A stretch of DNA of 64,000 bases, from NCBI GenBank assembly GCA_011082265.1, contig CP049781.1, positions 434,001-498,000 on the forward strand, in the 5' to 3' direction. The first letter of the stretch is position 1; every line of letters starts with the position of its first letter. Under the pieces are notes generated by a model. It did not search any database. It worked only from the letters and a program-made list of their open reading frames with translations, and had not been told where the DNA came from. Origin of the DNA: Candidatus Lachnocurva vaginae. GTDB taxonomy: Bacteria > Bacillota > Clostridia > Lachnospirales > Lachnospiraceae. Both the position numbers and the translations under genes were made by a program. Shown here in pieces: positions 24,317 through 34,458 of the stretch.

Positions 24317-26983
24317 ATGAGTAAGAAATGGGTTTATCTTTTTACCGAAGGGGATAAGAGCATGAATAATCTTCTCGGAGGAAAAGGGGCAAATTTAGCT
24401 GAAATGACAAGAATCGGTCTTCCGGTTCCTTTAGGATTTACGATTACAACTGATGCCTGCATTCAATATTACAATGACAACAAAACTATAAATGATGACA
24501 TCATGAAACAGATTGTTAAGAGTGTTTCATGGATGGAAAAAGAAAATGGGAAAAAGTTTGGGGATAAAGAAAATCCACTTTTAGTTTCTGTTCGTTCCGG
24601 TGCAAGAGCATCTATGCCCGGTATGATGGATACAATCTTGAATTTAGGACTTAACGATCAAGTTGTAGATACTATGATTAAGAATAATCCGGATCCTAAA
24701 TTTAAACGTTTCGTTTATGATTCATATAGAAGATTTATTCAGATGTTTGCAGACGTCGTAATGGAAGTCGATAGAAAATATTTTGAAAATAAAATAGATG
24801 AGTTAAAAGCAAAAAAGAAAGTTAAATTTGATATTGATCTTAATGCTGATGATTTAAAACAGCTTTCTAAAGAATTTAAAGAGGAATATAAAAAGCAGAT
24901 AGGAAAAGATTTTCCGGCTGATCCAAAAGAACAGCTTACTCTTGCAATTCAGGCTGTATTTCGTTCTTGGGATAATCCTCGTGCAAATGTATATAGAAGA
25001 GACAATGATATTCCTTATTCATGGGGAACAGCAGTAAATGTAATGCCTATGGTATTTGGTAACTTAAATAATGATTCCGGTACAGGTGTTGCCTTTACCA
25101 GAGATCCTGCTACAGGTGAGAAGAAGCTTATGGGAGAATTCCTTATCAATGCACAAGGAGAAGATGTAGTAGCAGGAGTTAGAACTCCTATGCCTATTAC
25201 GAAGATGGAAAAAGAATTTCCGGAAGCATACAAGGAATTTGTTAAGGTTTGCGATACACTTGAAAAACATTATCGTGATATGCAGGATATGGAATTTACT
25301 GTTGAAAATAAAAAGCTTTATATGCTTCAATGCCGTAATGGTAAGAGAACAGCTAAAGCTGCACTAAAGATTGCATGTGATCTTGTTGATGAAGGAATGA
25401 TTTCAAAAGAAGAAGCAATTCTTATGATCGATCCTCGTAACCTTGATACTCTTCTTCATCCACAGTTTGATGCCAAAATATTAAAAGCTGCAACACCTAT
25501 AGGAAAAGGGCTTGGAGCATCTCCGGGTGCTGCATGCGGTAAGATTGTATTTAATGCATCAGATGCTGTTTCATGGAAAAAAGCAGGAGAAAAAGTTATC
25601 CTTGTTCGTCTTGAAACATCTCCTGAAGATATTGAAGGAATGAAAGAAGCAGAAGGCGTGCTTACAGTTCGTGGAGGTATGACAAGCCATGCAGCGGTAG
25701 TTGCCAGAGGAATGGGTGAGTGCTGCGTTTCAGGATGCGGCGACATCATCATGGATGAAGAAAATAAGACATTTAAGTTAAAAGGGAAAGAGTATCATGA
25801 AGGTGACTTTATTTCTCTTGATGGAACTACAGGAAATATATATGACGGAGTAATTAAGACTGTTGATGCAACTATTGAAGGAGAATTCGGAAGAATAATG
25901 GGATGGGCTGATGAATTCAGAACTATGAAGGTTCGTACAAATGCCGATACTCCTCGTGATGCAAAGAAAGCAAAAGAGCTTGGAGCTGAAGGAATCGGAC
26001 TATGCAGAACAGAGCATATGTTCTTTGATAAAGAAAGAATAGCATCATTTAGAGAGATGATTTGCTCCGATACAACTGAAGAAAGAGAAGAAGCACTTGC
26101 AAAGATTCTTCCTTACCAGCAGAAAGACTTTGAAGAGTTATTTGAGGCAATGGAAGGAAAGCCGGTTACTATTCGTTTCCTTGATCCGCCTCTTCATGAA
26201 TTTGTCCCTAAGGAAGAAAATGAAATTCAAAAATTAGCTCTTACAAAGGGAAAAGAATATCATGAAATCAAAGCAAGAATTAATGCATTAAAAGAATTTA
26301 ATCCTATGATGGGTCACAGAGGCTGTAGACTTTCAGTTACATTTCCTGAAATTGCAGTTATGCAGACTAAAGCTATTATAAGAGCCGCATTAAAGGTTCA
26401 AAAGAAACATAAGGATTGGAAGATTAAGCCGGAAATCATGATTCCTTTAATCTGTGAAGTAAAAGAATTTAAGTTTGTTAAGAATATTGTAACTACTACA
26501 GCAGAAGAAGAAATGAAGAAAGCAGGAATGGAAATTGAGTACGAAGTCGGAACTATGATTGAAATTCCACGTGCTGCTCTTACAGCTGATGAAATTGCAA
26601 AAGAAGCTGATTTCTTCTGCTTTGGTACAAATGATCTTACACAGATGACATTCGGATTTTCAAGAGATGATTCGGAAAAATTCCTTGATTCATATTATGA
26701 GGATAATATTTTGGAAGCGGATCCTTTTATAAAGTTGGATAAAAAGGGTGTAGGAAAACTTATGAATATGGCTGTACAATTAGGACGTCCGGAAAATAAA
26801 AACCTTCATGTAGGTATTTGCGGAGAGCATGGAGGAGATCCGGCATCAGTTTACTTCTGTAATTCTATAGGACTTGATTATGTATCTTGCTCACCTTTCA
26901 GAATACCTGTTGCTCGTCTTGCAGCAGCAAAAGCAGCTATAAGAGATAGAAAAAAATATGAAAAATATGGTAAGATGGTATAA
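24317..26983 (+). CDS. ppdK: Pyruvate, phosphate dikinase
   Basis: Interconverts pyruvate, ATP and phosphate with phosphoenolpyruvate, AMP and pyrophosphate; common in anaerobic Clostridia. 888 residues, the full length. The nucleotide-binding domain has GGKGANLAEM and SVRSGARASMPGMMDT; the swivelling domain has GGMTSHAAVVARGMG with phospho-accepting His458; the PEP-domain contains GLCRTEHMFF, GHRGCRL and the C-terminal CGEHGGDP with the catalytic cysteine. CAGGAGGA precedes the ATG, and a strong terminator follows. Confidence 0.97.
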   Translation: MSKKWVYLFTEGDKSMNNLLGGKGANLAEMTRIGLPVPLGFTITTDACIQYYNDNKTINDDIMKQIVKSVSWMEKENGKKFGDKENPLLVSVRSGARASMPGMMDTILNLGLNDQVVDTMIKNNPDPKFKRFVYDSYRRFIQMFADVVMEVDRKYFENKIDELKAKKKVKFDIDLNADDLKQLSKEFKEEYKKQIGKDFPADPKEQLTLAIQAVFRSWDNPRANVYRRDNDIPYSWGTAVNVMPMVFGNLNNDSGTGVAFTRDPATGEKKLMGEFLINAQGEDVVAGVRTPMPITKMEKEFPEAYKEFVKVCDTLEKHYRDMQDMEFTVENKKLYMLQCRNGKRTAKAALKIACDLVDEGMISKEEAILMIDPRNLDTLLHPQFDAKILKAATPIGKGLGASPGAACGKIVFNASDAVSWKKAGEKVILVRLETSPEDIEGMKEAEGVLTVRGGMTSHAAVVARGMGECCVSGCGDIIMDEENKTFKLKGKEYHEGDFISLDGTTGNIYDGVIKTVDATIEGEFGRIMGWADEFRTMKVRTNADTPRDAKKAKELGAEGIGLCRTEHMFFDKERIASFREMICSDTTEEREEALAKILPYQQKDFEELFEAMEGKPVTIRFLDPPLHEFVPKEENEIQKLALTKGKEYHEIKARINALKEFNPMMGHRGCRLSVTFPEIAVMQTKAIIRAALKVQKKHKDWKIKPEIMIPLICEVKEFKFVKNIVTTTAEEEMKKAGMEIEYEVGTMIEIPRAALTADEIAKEADFFCFGTNDLTQMTFGFSRDDSEKFLDSYYEDNILEADPFIKLDKKGVGKLMNMAVQLGRPENKNLHVGICGEHGGDPASVYFCNSIGLDYVSCSPFRIPVARLAAAKAAIRDRKKYEKYGKMV

Positions 26984-27003
26984 AAGGAAAGAATAAAAAA
27001 TAA

Positions 27004-27062
27004 AAAAAATGAGGCAGCAGTAAAAAGGAAAATTATGACTTTAATGCTGCCTCTTTTTTTAT
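27004..27062 (+). terminator. Terminator of ppdK
   Basis: Stem GAGGCAGCA (27011-27019) and TGCTGCCTC (27045-27053), loop of about 25 bases, followed by nine or more T and preceded by an A-run. Confidence 0.88.
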
Positions 27063-27099
27063 TATTATATTGTTAAGTATTTATACAAAGGAGGCTGTT

Positions 27100-27363
27100 A
27101 TGGATTTTAAATTTATAAGACTTGAAGACAGAATTTATGCAAAAACTGACGAAGGAAAAGTTATATGTGAAATCACTTTCCCGGAAACTGAAAAAGGTGT
27201 ATGTAATATCGATCATACTTATGTGGATGATGATTACAGAGGAATGGGACTTGCAGGAAAGCTTGTACAGGAAGCTGTAGATTCTATAGAAAAAAGAGGT
27301 TGTAAGGTTACAGCAACTTGCTCTTATGCGAAGCATTGGCTTGATAAACATAAAAAAAATTAA
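27100..27363 (+). CDS. Small GNAT-family N-acetyltransferase (YjdJ-like)
   Basis: 87 residues, the short GNAT form. VDDDYRGMGLAGKLVQEAVD supplies the acetyl-CoA-binding motif A (R-G-x-G-x-A/G), and CSYAKHWLDKHK closes the fold. AAGGAGG lies directly upstream of the ATG at 27100; an earlier in-frame ATG (27070) would add ten unconserved residues. pepF begins 18 bases downstream, so the two probably share a transcript. Substrate unknown. Confidence 0.88.
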   Translation: MDFKFIRLEDRIYAKTDEGKVICEITFPETEKGVCNIDHTYVDDDYRGMGLAGKLVQEAVDSIEKRGCKVTATCSYAKHWLDKHKKN

Positions 27364-27381
27364 TTTTAAGGAGGTTTTTTA

Positions 27382-29208
27382 GTGGCTAAAGGTTTAAAAG
27401 AAAGAAAAGACATGGATCCTAAGTATATGTGGGATTTAAGTCTTATATATAAAACATCTGAAGATTGGGAAAAAGATTTAAAGGATGCAAAAAAAGAGAT
27501 GCAAAAATTTCTTGCATTTAAGGGAAATCTTAATAATCCAAAAAAAGTAAAAGAATATCTGGATGAATTTATGAAATTTAAAAAGACTCTTATGAAGATA
27601 TTATCATACGCTTCACTAAAATATAGCGAAGATACAAGAGATGAAAAAGCAAAAAATATGAATATAAGAGCTGAAAATTTTGCTGTAGAATACAATACTC
27701 TGGTTTCTTTTTTTGAGCCGGAAATGCTTTCAAAGGATGAATTATTTCAAAAAGAAATTTTAAATGATAGTGATATGCAAGAATATAAGACTTTACTATC
27801 AAGGATTTTTGACAAAAGGAAATATACTCTTTCTGAAAAAGAGGAGAGAGTTATAGCTTCTTTCGGTGAAGTATTATTTTCACCTCAGATTATTTCAAGT
27901 AGCCTTGAAGACTCTGATATGGTATTTGAAGATGTACTTGATAAGGATGGCAAAAAAGTACCATTAAGCGGATCTAATTTTACAACACTTGAAGCTAGTA
28001 CAGATAGAGTATTAAGAAAAAATGCTTTTAAAAATTATTACAAAGAATTTAAAAATCATATAAATACATTTTCATCTACGATGTCTGCAAATGTTAAAGC
28101 TAAAGTTGTTGAAGCTTCTCTTAGAGGGTATAACTCTTCAAGAGAGCAATCAACATTACAGGAGAGAGTGCCGATAATTGTATATGACAATTTGATAAAA
28201 GCTGTAAGAAAGCATATTTCATCTATGCATAGGTATGTAAAACTTAGAAAAGAGATTTTAGGAGTAAAAGAGCTTCATTTCTATGACATATATGCACCTT
28301 TGGTAGAACATAAAAGAAATTATACTTTTGAAGAAGCGGAAAATCTTTTATATGATACAGTAAAAATTTTTGGAGAAGACTATTATAAGCAAGTAAAGAA
28401 TGGCATCAAAAAGAAATGGGTTGATGTATTTCCAAATAAAGGAAAAACCGGAGGAGCTTTTTCTGCAGGAACTTGTTCAACAGATCCTTATATTCTGATG
28501 AATTATACAGGAACTTTGGATTCTGTATCCACTCTTTTGCATGAAATGGGTCATTCTATGCATACATATCTTTCAAAAAAGAATTTACCTATACAATATT
28601 CAGATTATACTTTATTTGTAGCTGAGGTTGCTTCCACTGTAAATGAAAATCTTTTAATAGAGAATCTTTTAAGTAAAACAACTGATAAAAAAGAGAGGCT
28701 TGTACTTTTAAATCAATATCTTGAGAATTTTAAAGGTACACTCTATAGGCAGACAATGTTTGCAGAATTTGAAAAGCTTATACATGAAGAAGTTGAAAGA
28801 GGAGGAGCACTTACGCCTCAGTATTTATCAGATTTATATGAAGGACTTAATAAATATTATTTTGGAGATGAAATTGTAATTGATGAGGAAATAAAGTATG
28901 AATGGGCGAGGATTCCACATTTTTATATGTTTTTTTACGTATACAATTATGCAACGAGTTACTCAGCGGCAGTAGCGTTATCTGAAGGAATAATTAATGA
29001 AAAAAAAGGACTTTCTAAAGGAAATATAAAAAGGTATCTTGAATTTCTATCAATGGGATCTTTAGAGGATCCGCTTGAAGAATTAAAGCACGCCGGAGTA
29101 GATTTTACTACTGAAAAGCCAATTTTAGATGCACTTGATAAATTTGATAAGGTGCTTGATGAAGTAACAAATCTTGTAGAAGAAATTAAAAATGAAAAAA
29201 AATTATAA
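27382..29208 (+). CDS. pepF: Oligoendopeptidase F
   Basis: M3B zinc peptidase of 608 residues hydrolysing short peptides in the cytosol. The metal motif is HEMGH (His387, Glu388, His391) in STLLHEMGHSMHTY with the downstream zinc ligand in LFVAEVASTVNENL. GTG start with AAGGAGG eight bases upstream. It could process peptides brought in by the opp transporter encoded next, although a separate promoter separates them. 29209-29280 holds no recognisable signal. Confidence 0.95.
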   Translation: MAKGLKERKDMDPKYMWDLSLIYKTSEDWEKDLKDAKKEMQKFLAFKGNLNNPKKVKEYLDEFMKFKKTLMKILSYASLKYSEDTRDEKAKNMNIRAENFAVEYNTLVSFFEPEMLSKDELFQKEILNDSDMQEYKTLLSRIFDKRKYTLSEKEERVIASFGEVLFSPQIISSSLEDSDMVFEDVLDKDGKKVPLSGSNFTTLEASTDRVLRKNAFKNYYKEFKNHINTFSSTMSANVKAKVVEASLRGYNSSREQSTLQERVPIIVYDNLIKAVRKHISSMHRYVKLRKEILGVKELHFYDIYAPLVEHKRNYTFEEAENLLYDTVKIFGEDYYKQVKNGIKKKWVDVFPNKGKTGGAFSAGTCSTDPYILMNYTGTLDSVSTLLHEMGHSMHTYLSKKNLPIQYSDYTLFVAEVASTVNENLLIENLLSKTTDKKERLVLLNQYLENFKGTLYRQTMFAEFEKLIHEEVERGGALTPQYLSDLYEGLNKYYFGDEIVIDEEIKYEWARIPHFYMFFYVYNYATSYSAAVALSEGIINEKKGLSKGNIKRYLEFLSMGSLEDPLEELKHAGVDFTTEKPILDALDKFDKVLDEVTNLVEEIKNEKKL

Positions 29209-29280
29209 TTTAGATTTAATTGAATATTGTATATGAATGAATTAAAAAGAATTGTCAATTAAATTTTTTTCAATTGGTAC

Positions 29281-29309
29281 TTGCATTTTAAAATTATAGA
29301 ATATACAAT
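29281..29309 (+). promoter_or_regulatory. Promoter of the opp operon
   Basis: TTGCAT (29281-29286), 17-base spacer, TACAAT (29304-29309). This gives a leader of about 100 bases before oppA. Confidence 0.6.
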
Positions 29310-29417
29310 ACTCTTTAAATAATTAAAGAAGTTAGACGATAACGAAGTATTAAGTTTAAGTTAATAACTTCTTTAAGGATATTTACTTAGTTACAACAAA
29401 TTGGGAGGAAAATGCTT

Positions 29418-31676
29418 ATGGTAAAAAAGAAATTTTGGAAAAAAGCCGTTTCATTGATTGCCGTAGCCGCAATGCTTACAGGATGTGGCCAAGGCTCAGG
29501 TAAGAAAAGAGATACCTTAGTTATAGGTACTTCAAATTTCAGTCAGAAATTCTCACCTTTTTTTAGTGAAACTGTGTATGACAAGGATGTGTCAGACTTT
29601 ACACAGATAAATGCACTTCTTGTAGATAGAGAAGGAACTGTAATTAAAAATGGAATTAAAGGCGAAAAGAAGAAGTTTAATGGGAAATCATATACGTATA
29701 AAGGGCCTTGTGATTTAAAAGAAAAAGTTAATGATGACGGAACAATTGATTATACTTTGAAAATGAGAAAGGATCTTAAGTTTTCTGATGGTAAAAAAGT
29801 TACAGCCGATGATATAATCTTTTCGATGTATGTGCTTTCAGATCCTACATATGATGGTTCATCAACTTTCTTTACACTCCCAATTACAGGAATGAAAGAA
29901 TATAGAGAAGGTATGGAGCCTTTAGTTAAATTACTTTTAAAAGCAGGTAAGGATAACAAAGATTTTTCAAAGTGGAAGGAAGATTTGCAAAAGGATTTCT
30001 GGGAAAAGGATTTACCTAAAGCTGGAGAAAAGTTTGCAAAATCTATCGTTGATTACGAAGTTGCAAATAAGATTGTAAAGAAAGGTGCAAAAGTTTCAGA
30101 AGCTGCTAAACAATGGGGATATGATGGACTTTCTAAGGATGCTAAGCTATCAGATTTCTGGAATGCGATTATCACAAATAAAAAATATGAAGGTGATATC
30201 TTAGCAGCAACTGACAAGGAAAAGACAGATAAAGGACTTACTGATTTACTTGATGCTAAATATCAAAAGGGTGTTGCAACAGGAAGCACTGCTGATAGCA
30301 TTAAAGGTATAACTAAAGTGAGCGACACAGAAGTACGAGTTCACATGGATCAAGTTAGTGCACCTGCTGTCTATCAGTTAGGAATTGACATTACTCCACT
30401 TCATTATTATGGAGATGTTAATAAGTACGATTATAAAAAGCATAAGTTCGGTTTTGATAAAGGAGATTTATCAAAGGTTAAACAAAAGACAACAAAACCT
30501 ATGGGAGCTGGTCCTTATGTATTCAAGGGATACAAAAATGGAACAGTATCTATGGAAGCAAATAAATATTATTTCAAGGGTCAGCCTAAGACTAAGTATT
30601 TGAATTTACTTGAATCACAGGAAGCTGATTTGTTAAATGGTATAAATACAGGAACTATCGATGTAGCAAGTCCTTCAATTACATCTGATGTAATGAAATC
30701 TATAAAACAGCAGAATAGTAATCATAAGCTTTCAGGAGATAAGATTCAGACAACTTTATATCCTACTTTAGGATATGGATATATAGGAATGAATGCTGAC
30801 CTTGTAAAAGTAGGAAATGATCCGGCATCTGAAAAGTCAAAAGATCTTCGTAAAGGTTTTGCAACTGTTATTTCTGCATATAGAGATGTAGCTATTGATT
30901 CATTTTATGGTGAAGCAGCATCTATTATAAATTACCCGATATCTACAACTTCATGGGCTGCACCGCAAAAAACTGACTCGGACTATAAAGCTGCATTTTC
31001 AGTAGATAAAGATGGAAAAGAAATTTATAAAGAAGGAATGAGTGATAAAGATAAGTATAAAGCTGCACTTAATGCTGCACTCGGATTCTTTGAAAAAGCA
31101 GGCTGCAAAGTTGAAAATGGAAAAGTTGTTCAAGGACCTGATGGTAAGCCGCTTGAAATTACAGCTACTATTCCGGCAGGAGGAAAGGGAGATCACCCTT
31201 CATTTATGATTCTTACTCTTGCAAGTAAGGCATTTAAGACAATTGGTGTAAAGTTTGATGTTCACGATCTTTCCGATACAAGCCAGCTTTGGACCGGACT
31301 TACAGCTCAGCAGATTCCTATGTGGTGTGCTGCATGGCAGGCAACTCCGGATCCGGATATGTATCAGGTTTATTACTCTGATATAAAGAATGGCGGAAAG
31401 AATAAAGGAGGATCTAGCTATCAATATAATATAAAGGATCCTAAGCTTGATGACATTATTATGGATGCAAGAAAGAATATAGACCAGCAATATAGAAAAG
31501 CAAAATATAAGGAAGCACTTGACATTGTTGTAGACTGGGCAGTTGAGATTCCTATATATCAAAGAAAAGATTGCATTACTATTTCTTCAGCACGTGTTAA
31601 TGTAAATACAGTGACTAAGGATATGACACCATTCTATGGTTGGGCTACAGAAATTGAAAATATTGAACTTAAATAA
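29418..31676 (+). CDS. oppA: Oligopeptide-binding lipoprotein OppA
   Basis: Family 5 solute-binding protein capturing peptides outside the membrane. Signal peptide with lipobox AMLTGC (cysteine near residue 23). The SBP_bac_5 core is seen in LKMRKDLKFSDGKKVTADDI and GAGPYVFKGYKNGTV. GGGAGG is spaced nine bases from the ATG at 29418 and only three from one at 29412, so 29418 is chosen. At 752 residues it is about 200 longer than typical OppA; the excess lies mainly around residues 170-300, a lysine-rich helical stretch. It heads the operon oppABCDF. Confidence 0.9.
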   Translation: MVKKKFWKKAVSLIAVAAMLTGCGQGSGKKRDTLVIGTSNFSQKFSPFFSETVYDKDVSDFTQINALLVDREGTVIKNGIKGEKKKFNGKSYTYKGPCDLKEKVNDDGTIDYTLKMRKDLKFSDGKKVTADDIIFSMYVLSDPTYDGSSTFFTLPITGMKEYREGMEPLVKLLLKAGKDNKDFSKWKEDLQKDFWEKDLPKAGEKFAKSIVDYEVANKIVKKGAKVSEAAKQWGYDGLSKDAKLSDFWNAIITNKKYEGDILAATDKEKTDKGLTDLLDAKYQKGVATGSTADSIKGITKVSDTEVRVHMDQVSAPAVYQLGIDITPLHYYGDVNKYDYKKHKFGFDKGDLSKVKQKTTKPMGAGPYVFKGYKNGTVSMEANKYYFKGQPKTKYLNLLESQEADLLNGINTGTIDVASPSITSDVMKSIKQQNSNHKLSGDKIQTTLYPTLGYGYIGMNADLVKVGNDPASEKSKDLRKGFATVISAYRDVAIDSFYGEAASIINYPISTTSWAAPQKTDSDYKAAFSVDKDGKEIYKEGMSDKDKYKAALNAALGFFEKAGCKVENGKVVQGPDGKPLEITATIPAGGKGDHPSFMILTLASKAFKTIGVKFDVHDLSDTSQLWTGLTAQQIPMWCAAWQATPDPDMYQVYYSDIKNGGKNKGGSSYQYNIKDPKLDDIIMDARKNIDQQYRKAKYKEALDIVVDWAVEIPIYQRKDCITISSARVNVNTVTKDMTPFYGWATEIENIELK

Positions 31677-31713
31677 TATATAGATTTTCTAAAATTTATA
31701 TAGAATAAATAAG

Positions 31714-31743
31714 GGATGCGGAGTATAGAATTGCCCCGCATCC
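31714..31743 (+). terminator. Stem-loop between oppA and oppB
   Basis: GGATGCGG (31714-31721) and CCGCATCC (31736-31743) form an 8-bp GC-rich stem without a clean T-run. It likely reduces read-through or protects the oppA mRNA so that the binding protein is made in excess. Confidence 0.7.
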
Positions 31744-31787
31744 GTTATTATATATAGATAGTTATTTTATTTACAAGCTTTGTGTGG

Positions 31788-31793
31788 TATAAT
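31788..31793 (+). promoter_or_regulatory. Possible internal -10 box before oppB
   Basis: A perfect TATAAT preceded by TGTGG, i.e. an extended -10 element (TGG-TATAAT), 50 bases upstream of oppB. No convincing -35 is at 17 bases, so it is only a candidate. Confidence 0.35.
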
Positions 31794-31843
31794 TTCAAAA
31801 AAGTAGAGTACTAAGATATAGTATAGCCAAGGGGAATAATTTA

Positions 31844-32830
31844 ATGCAAAAATATATTTTAAAAAGAATACTTATATCATTTGTGATTTTATTTATTGTC
31901 GCATTTCTGATTTATCTTTTAATGAGGAGTTTGCCTACATCTTATGTTGAAAATCTTGCAAGACAAAAATCACAACAACCAAATTCAAAATCGTATGAAG
32001 AATGGATGAAACAATTATCTGCAGCTTATGGCATGAATAAAGGAATAATTGGAGGCTTTTTTAGTTGGCTTAAGAATGCTATAACAGGTAATTTTGGGGA
32101 TTCTTGGTATTATACGGTTCCTGTACTTACAAAATTTAAAGATACAGTAGGTGTATCAGTATATATGGGTTTTGTATCTATGGTTTTCGAGATTGCAATA
32201 GCTATTCCGCTTGGAATTATTGCAGCAACGAAGCAATATCAAAAAGCCGATTATATAATTTCAATTATCGCAATTGCAGGTATGTCACTTCCGACATTCT
32301 TTTTTGCTTCACTTCTTAAACTCGTTTTCTGTGTCAGATTGGGTTGGTTCGATTTATATGGACTAACCGGTAGAAATTTTAATCAGATGAATATGTTAGG
32401 ACAATTGGTAGATAAGGCATACCATCTTGTGCTTCCTATAACTGTTCTTGTAGTTATAAGTATAGGTTCTCTTATGAGATATACCCGTACTAATATGCTT
32501 GAAGTTTTAAATCAGGATTATATAAGAACTGCAAGAGCAAAAGGCTTATCTGAAAAGAAAGTTATTTATCATCATGCTTTCAGAAATACATTAATTCCAA
32601 TAGTTACAATAATAGGAGGATCTCTTCCGGGACTTTTTTCCGGAGCTCTTATAACTGAAACTCTATTTGGAATAAATGGAATAGGTTTTACTTCATATAA
32701 TGCTATGGTTAATGGAGATATTCCTTTCTCTATGTTTTATCTTGTATTTATATCAATACTTACTTTAACAGGAAATCTTATATCGGATGTTTTATATGCG
32801 GTAGTTGATCCTAGAGTGAGAATGTCATAG
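31844..32830 (+). CDS. oppB: Oligopeptide ABC transporter permease OppB
   Basis: 328 residues with six membrane segments; N-terminus MQKYILKRILISFVILFIVA is typical of OppB/DppB. The EAA loop is DYIRTARAKGLSEKKVIYHH followed by AFRNTLIPIVT. A modest ribosome binding site (AAGGGG) precedes the ATG. It forms the translocation pore with OppC, whose gene starts eight bases after its stop. Confidence 0.95.
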   Translation: MQKYILKRILISFVILFIVAFLIYLLMRSLPTSYVENLARQKSQQPNSKSYEEWMKQLSAAYGMNKGIIGGFFSWLKNAITGNFGDSWYYTVPVLTKFKDTVGVSVYMGFVSMVFEIAIAIPLGIIAATKQYQKADYIISIIAIAGMSLPTFFFASLLKLVFCVRLGWFDLYGLTGRNFNQMNMLGQLVDKAYHLVLPITVLVVISIGSLMRYTRTNMLEVLNQDYIRTARAKGLSEKKVIYHHAFRNTLIPIVTIIGGSLPGLFSGALITETLFGINGIGFTSYNAMVNGDIPFSMFYLVFISILTLTGNLISDVLYAVVDPRVRMS

Positions 32831-32838
32831 GAGGGATT

Positions 32839-34440
32839 ATGAGCTTTTTTAAGAATAACACAAAAAATAATCTGAATGAACAAGAAGATCTTATGGCAGA
32901 AGAGAAAAGGGAATTAAAAGAATCTAAAGAAAGAAACAAAAAATTTTCTATAGGGGATGATAGAAGAGTAAAATCGTTGTCACCCGGAGCACTTGTGCGT
33001 AGAAGATTTTTCAGAAATAAAGTAGCTGTACTTGGATTAGCAGTTCTTTCATGTATGTTTATATTTTCTTTTATAGGCGGATTTTTATCACCTTATGGTC
33101 AAGGAGAAATTTTTTATCGTCAAGAAAATGTGTCGAAAGATTATGCATCTGCAAAACAAAGTAAGGATTTTCATTTTTTATCTAACGATACAAATAATTT
33201 TAATTCATCAAATGAAGCAGATATGATTGTATCAATGGTTGATAAGAAAACGCAATTTACATCCGGTGGTAAGAATTATACTCTAACTGAAGAAGGAAAG
33301 GACTTTTTTTCAGTTTCATTTGGAGGAAAAATCGTAGGAATAGCATTTAAAGATATGGTAGTTGATAATCAAGGGAAAAGCTCTTTTGATTTCAATACAG
33401 TTTACAATATCTTGAAAGCAAAAACCGGTGGTGCGGCAGGATGCAAGGTAGACGAAAAAGAATATAGCTTTGATAAAGAAAATATATTGGTTGATAAAAA
33501 AATTGTAGGCTCTATTACCAGACTTATTTTAAAGCCGAGCTTTAATGGAACTGTACTTACAAAGGATTTTAAGGAAAAATTAAATGTAGCAATAAAAAAT
33601 GAAGATGATTCATTTAAAGCAAAGGACAATAAAGGCAAAAAATTTAAGTATGCAATTAAATATGATCCGGCAAAGCAAATTTGGAACATAAAAAAAGATA
33701 GATCGACAAGAAAATTTAACTCGTACCAAAGACCTTCAAAATATCATTGGTTTGGAACTGATGTAAATGGTATGGATATGCTTACTCGTCTTATGTATGG
33801 AGGTAGAGTATCTTTAGTAATAGGATTTATTGTAGAAATTATTGCAGCGACTATAGGTGTTACAATGGGAGGCGTTTCCGGTTATTTTGGTAAGCAGGTT
33901 GATAATCTTATCATGAGAATTGTAGACGTATTTTATTGTATTCCTTCTCTTCCCATTATAATTATTTTGGGATCTGTTATGGATGCACTTCGTGTAAACC
34001 CTGCACTTAGAATGACATATCTTATGCTTATTTTAGGATTTTTAGGATGGCCCGGAATGGCAAGACTTGTCCGTGGGCAAGTTCTTTTATTTAGAGAGCA
34101 GGAATTTATGATAGCAACTGAAGCTACAGGGCTTTCAGTTCAAAGACGAATATTTAAGCATCTGGTACCTAATGTAATTCCACAGCTTATAGTATCTATG
34201 ACAATGGGATTAGGTGATACTATAATTACTGAGGCAACCTTATCATTCTTAGGTCTTGGTGTAAAATTCCCATTTGCATCTTGGGGAAATATTATGAACG
34301 ATGTTAATAATACTTTCGTACTTACTAACTATTGGTTTGTATGGATACCTGCCGGTGTACTTTTACTTCTTACAGTGCTGGCATTTAACTTAGTAGGTGA
34401 CGGCTTAAGAGATGCTTTTGATCCGAGAATGAAGAGATAA
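32839..34440 (+). CDS. oppC: Oligopeptide ABC transporter permease OppC with enlarged extracellular region
   Basis: 533 residues instead of about 300. A charged cytosolic N-terminus (1-58) contains the OppC motif LVRRRFFRNKVAVLGLAVL leading into the first membrane helix (about 61-83). Then some 210 residues (about 90-300) without a membrane segment precede the conserved YHWFGTDVNGMDMLTRLMYG motif (Phe305), the remaining five helices and the EAA loop (ATEATGLSVQRRIFKHLVPN). In usual OppC this stretch is only 25-40 residues. The insert contains strand-like repeats (KNYTLTEEGKDFFSVSFGG, EYSFDKENILVDKKIVGSI) and should face outside, next to OppA. Confidence 0.92.
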   Translation: MSFFKNNTKNNLNEQEDLMAEEKRELKESKERNKKFSIGDDRRVKSLSPGALVRRRFFRNKVAVLGLAVLSCMFIFSFIGGFLSPYGQGEIFYRQENVSKDYASAKQSKDFHFLSNDTNNFNSSNEADMIVSMVDKKTQFTSGGKNYTLTEEGKDFFSVSFGGKIVGIAFKDMVVDNQGKSSFDFNTVYNILKAKTGGAAGCKVDEKEYSFDKENILVDKKIVGSITRLILKPSFNGTVLTKDFKEKLNVAIKNEDDSFKAKDNKGKKFKYAIKYDPAKQIWNIKKDRSTRKFNSYQRPSKYHWFGTDVNGMDMLTRLMYGGRVSLVIGFIVEIIAATIGVTMGGVSGYFGKQVDNLIMRIVDVFYCIPSLPIIIILGSVMDALRVNPALRMTYLMLILGFLGWPGMARLVRGQVLLFREQEFMIATEATGLSVQRRIFKHLVPNVIPQLIVSMTMGLGDTIITEATLSFLGLGVKFPFASWGNIMNDVNNTFVLTNYWFVWIPAGVLLLLTVLAFNLVGDGLRDAFDPRMKR

Positions 34441-34458
34441 ATTGAGAGGAGGGCTTTA

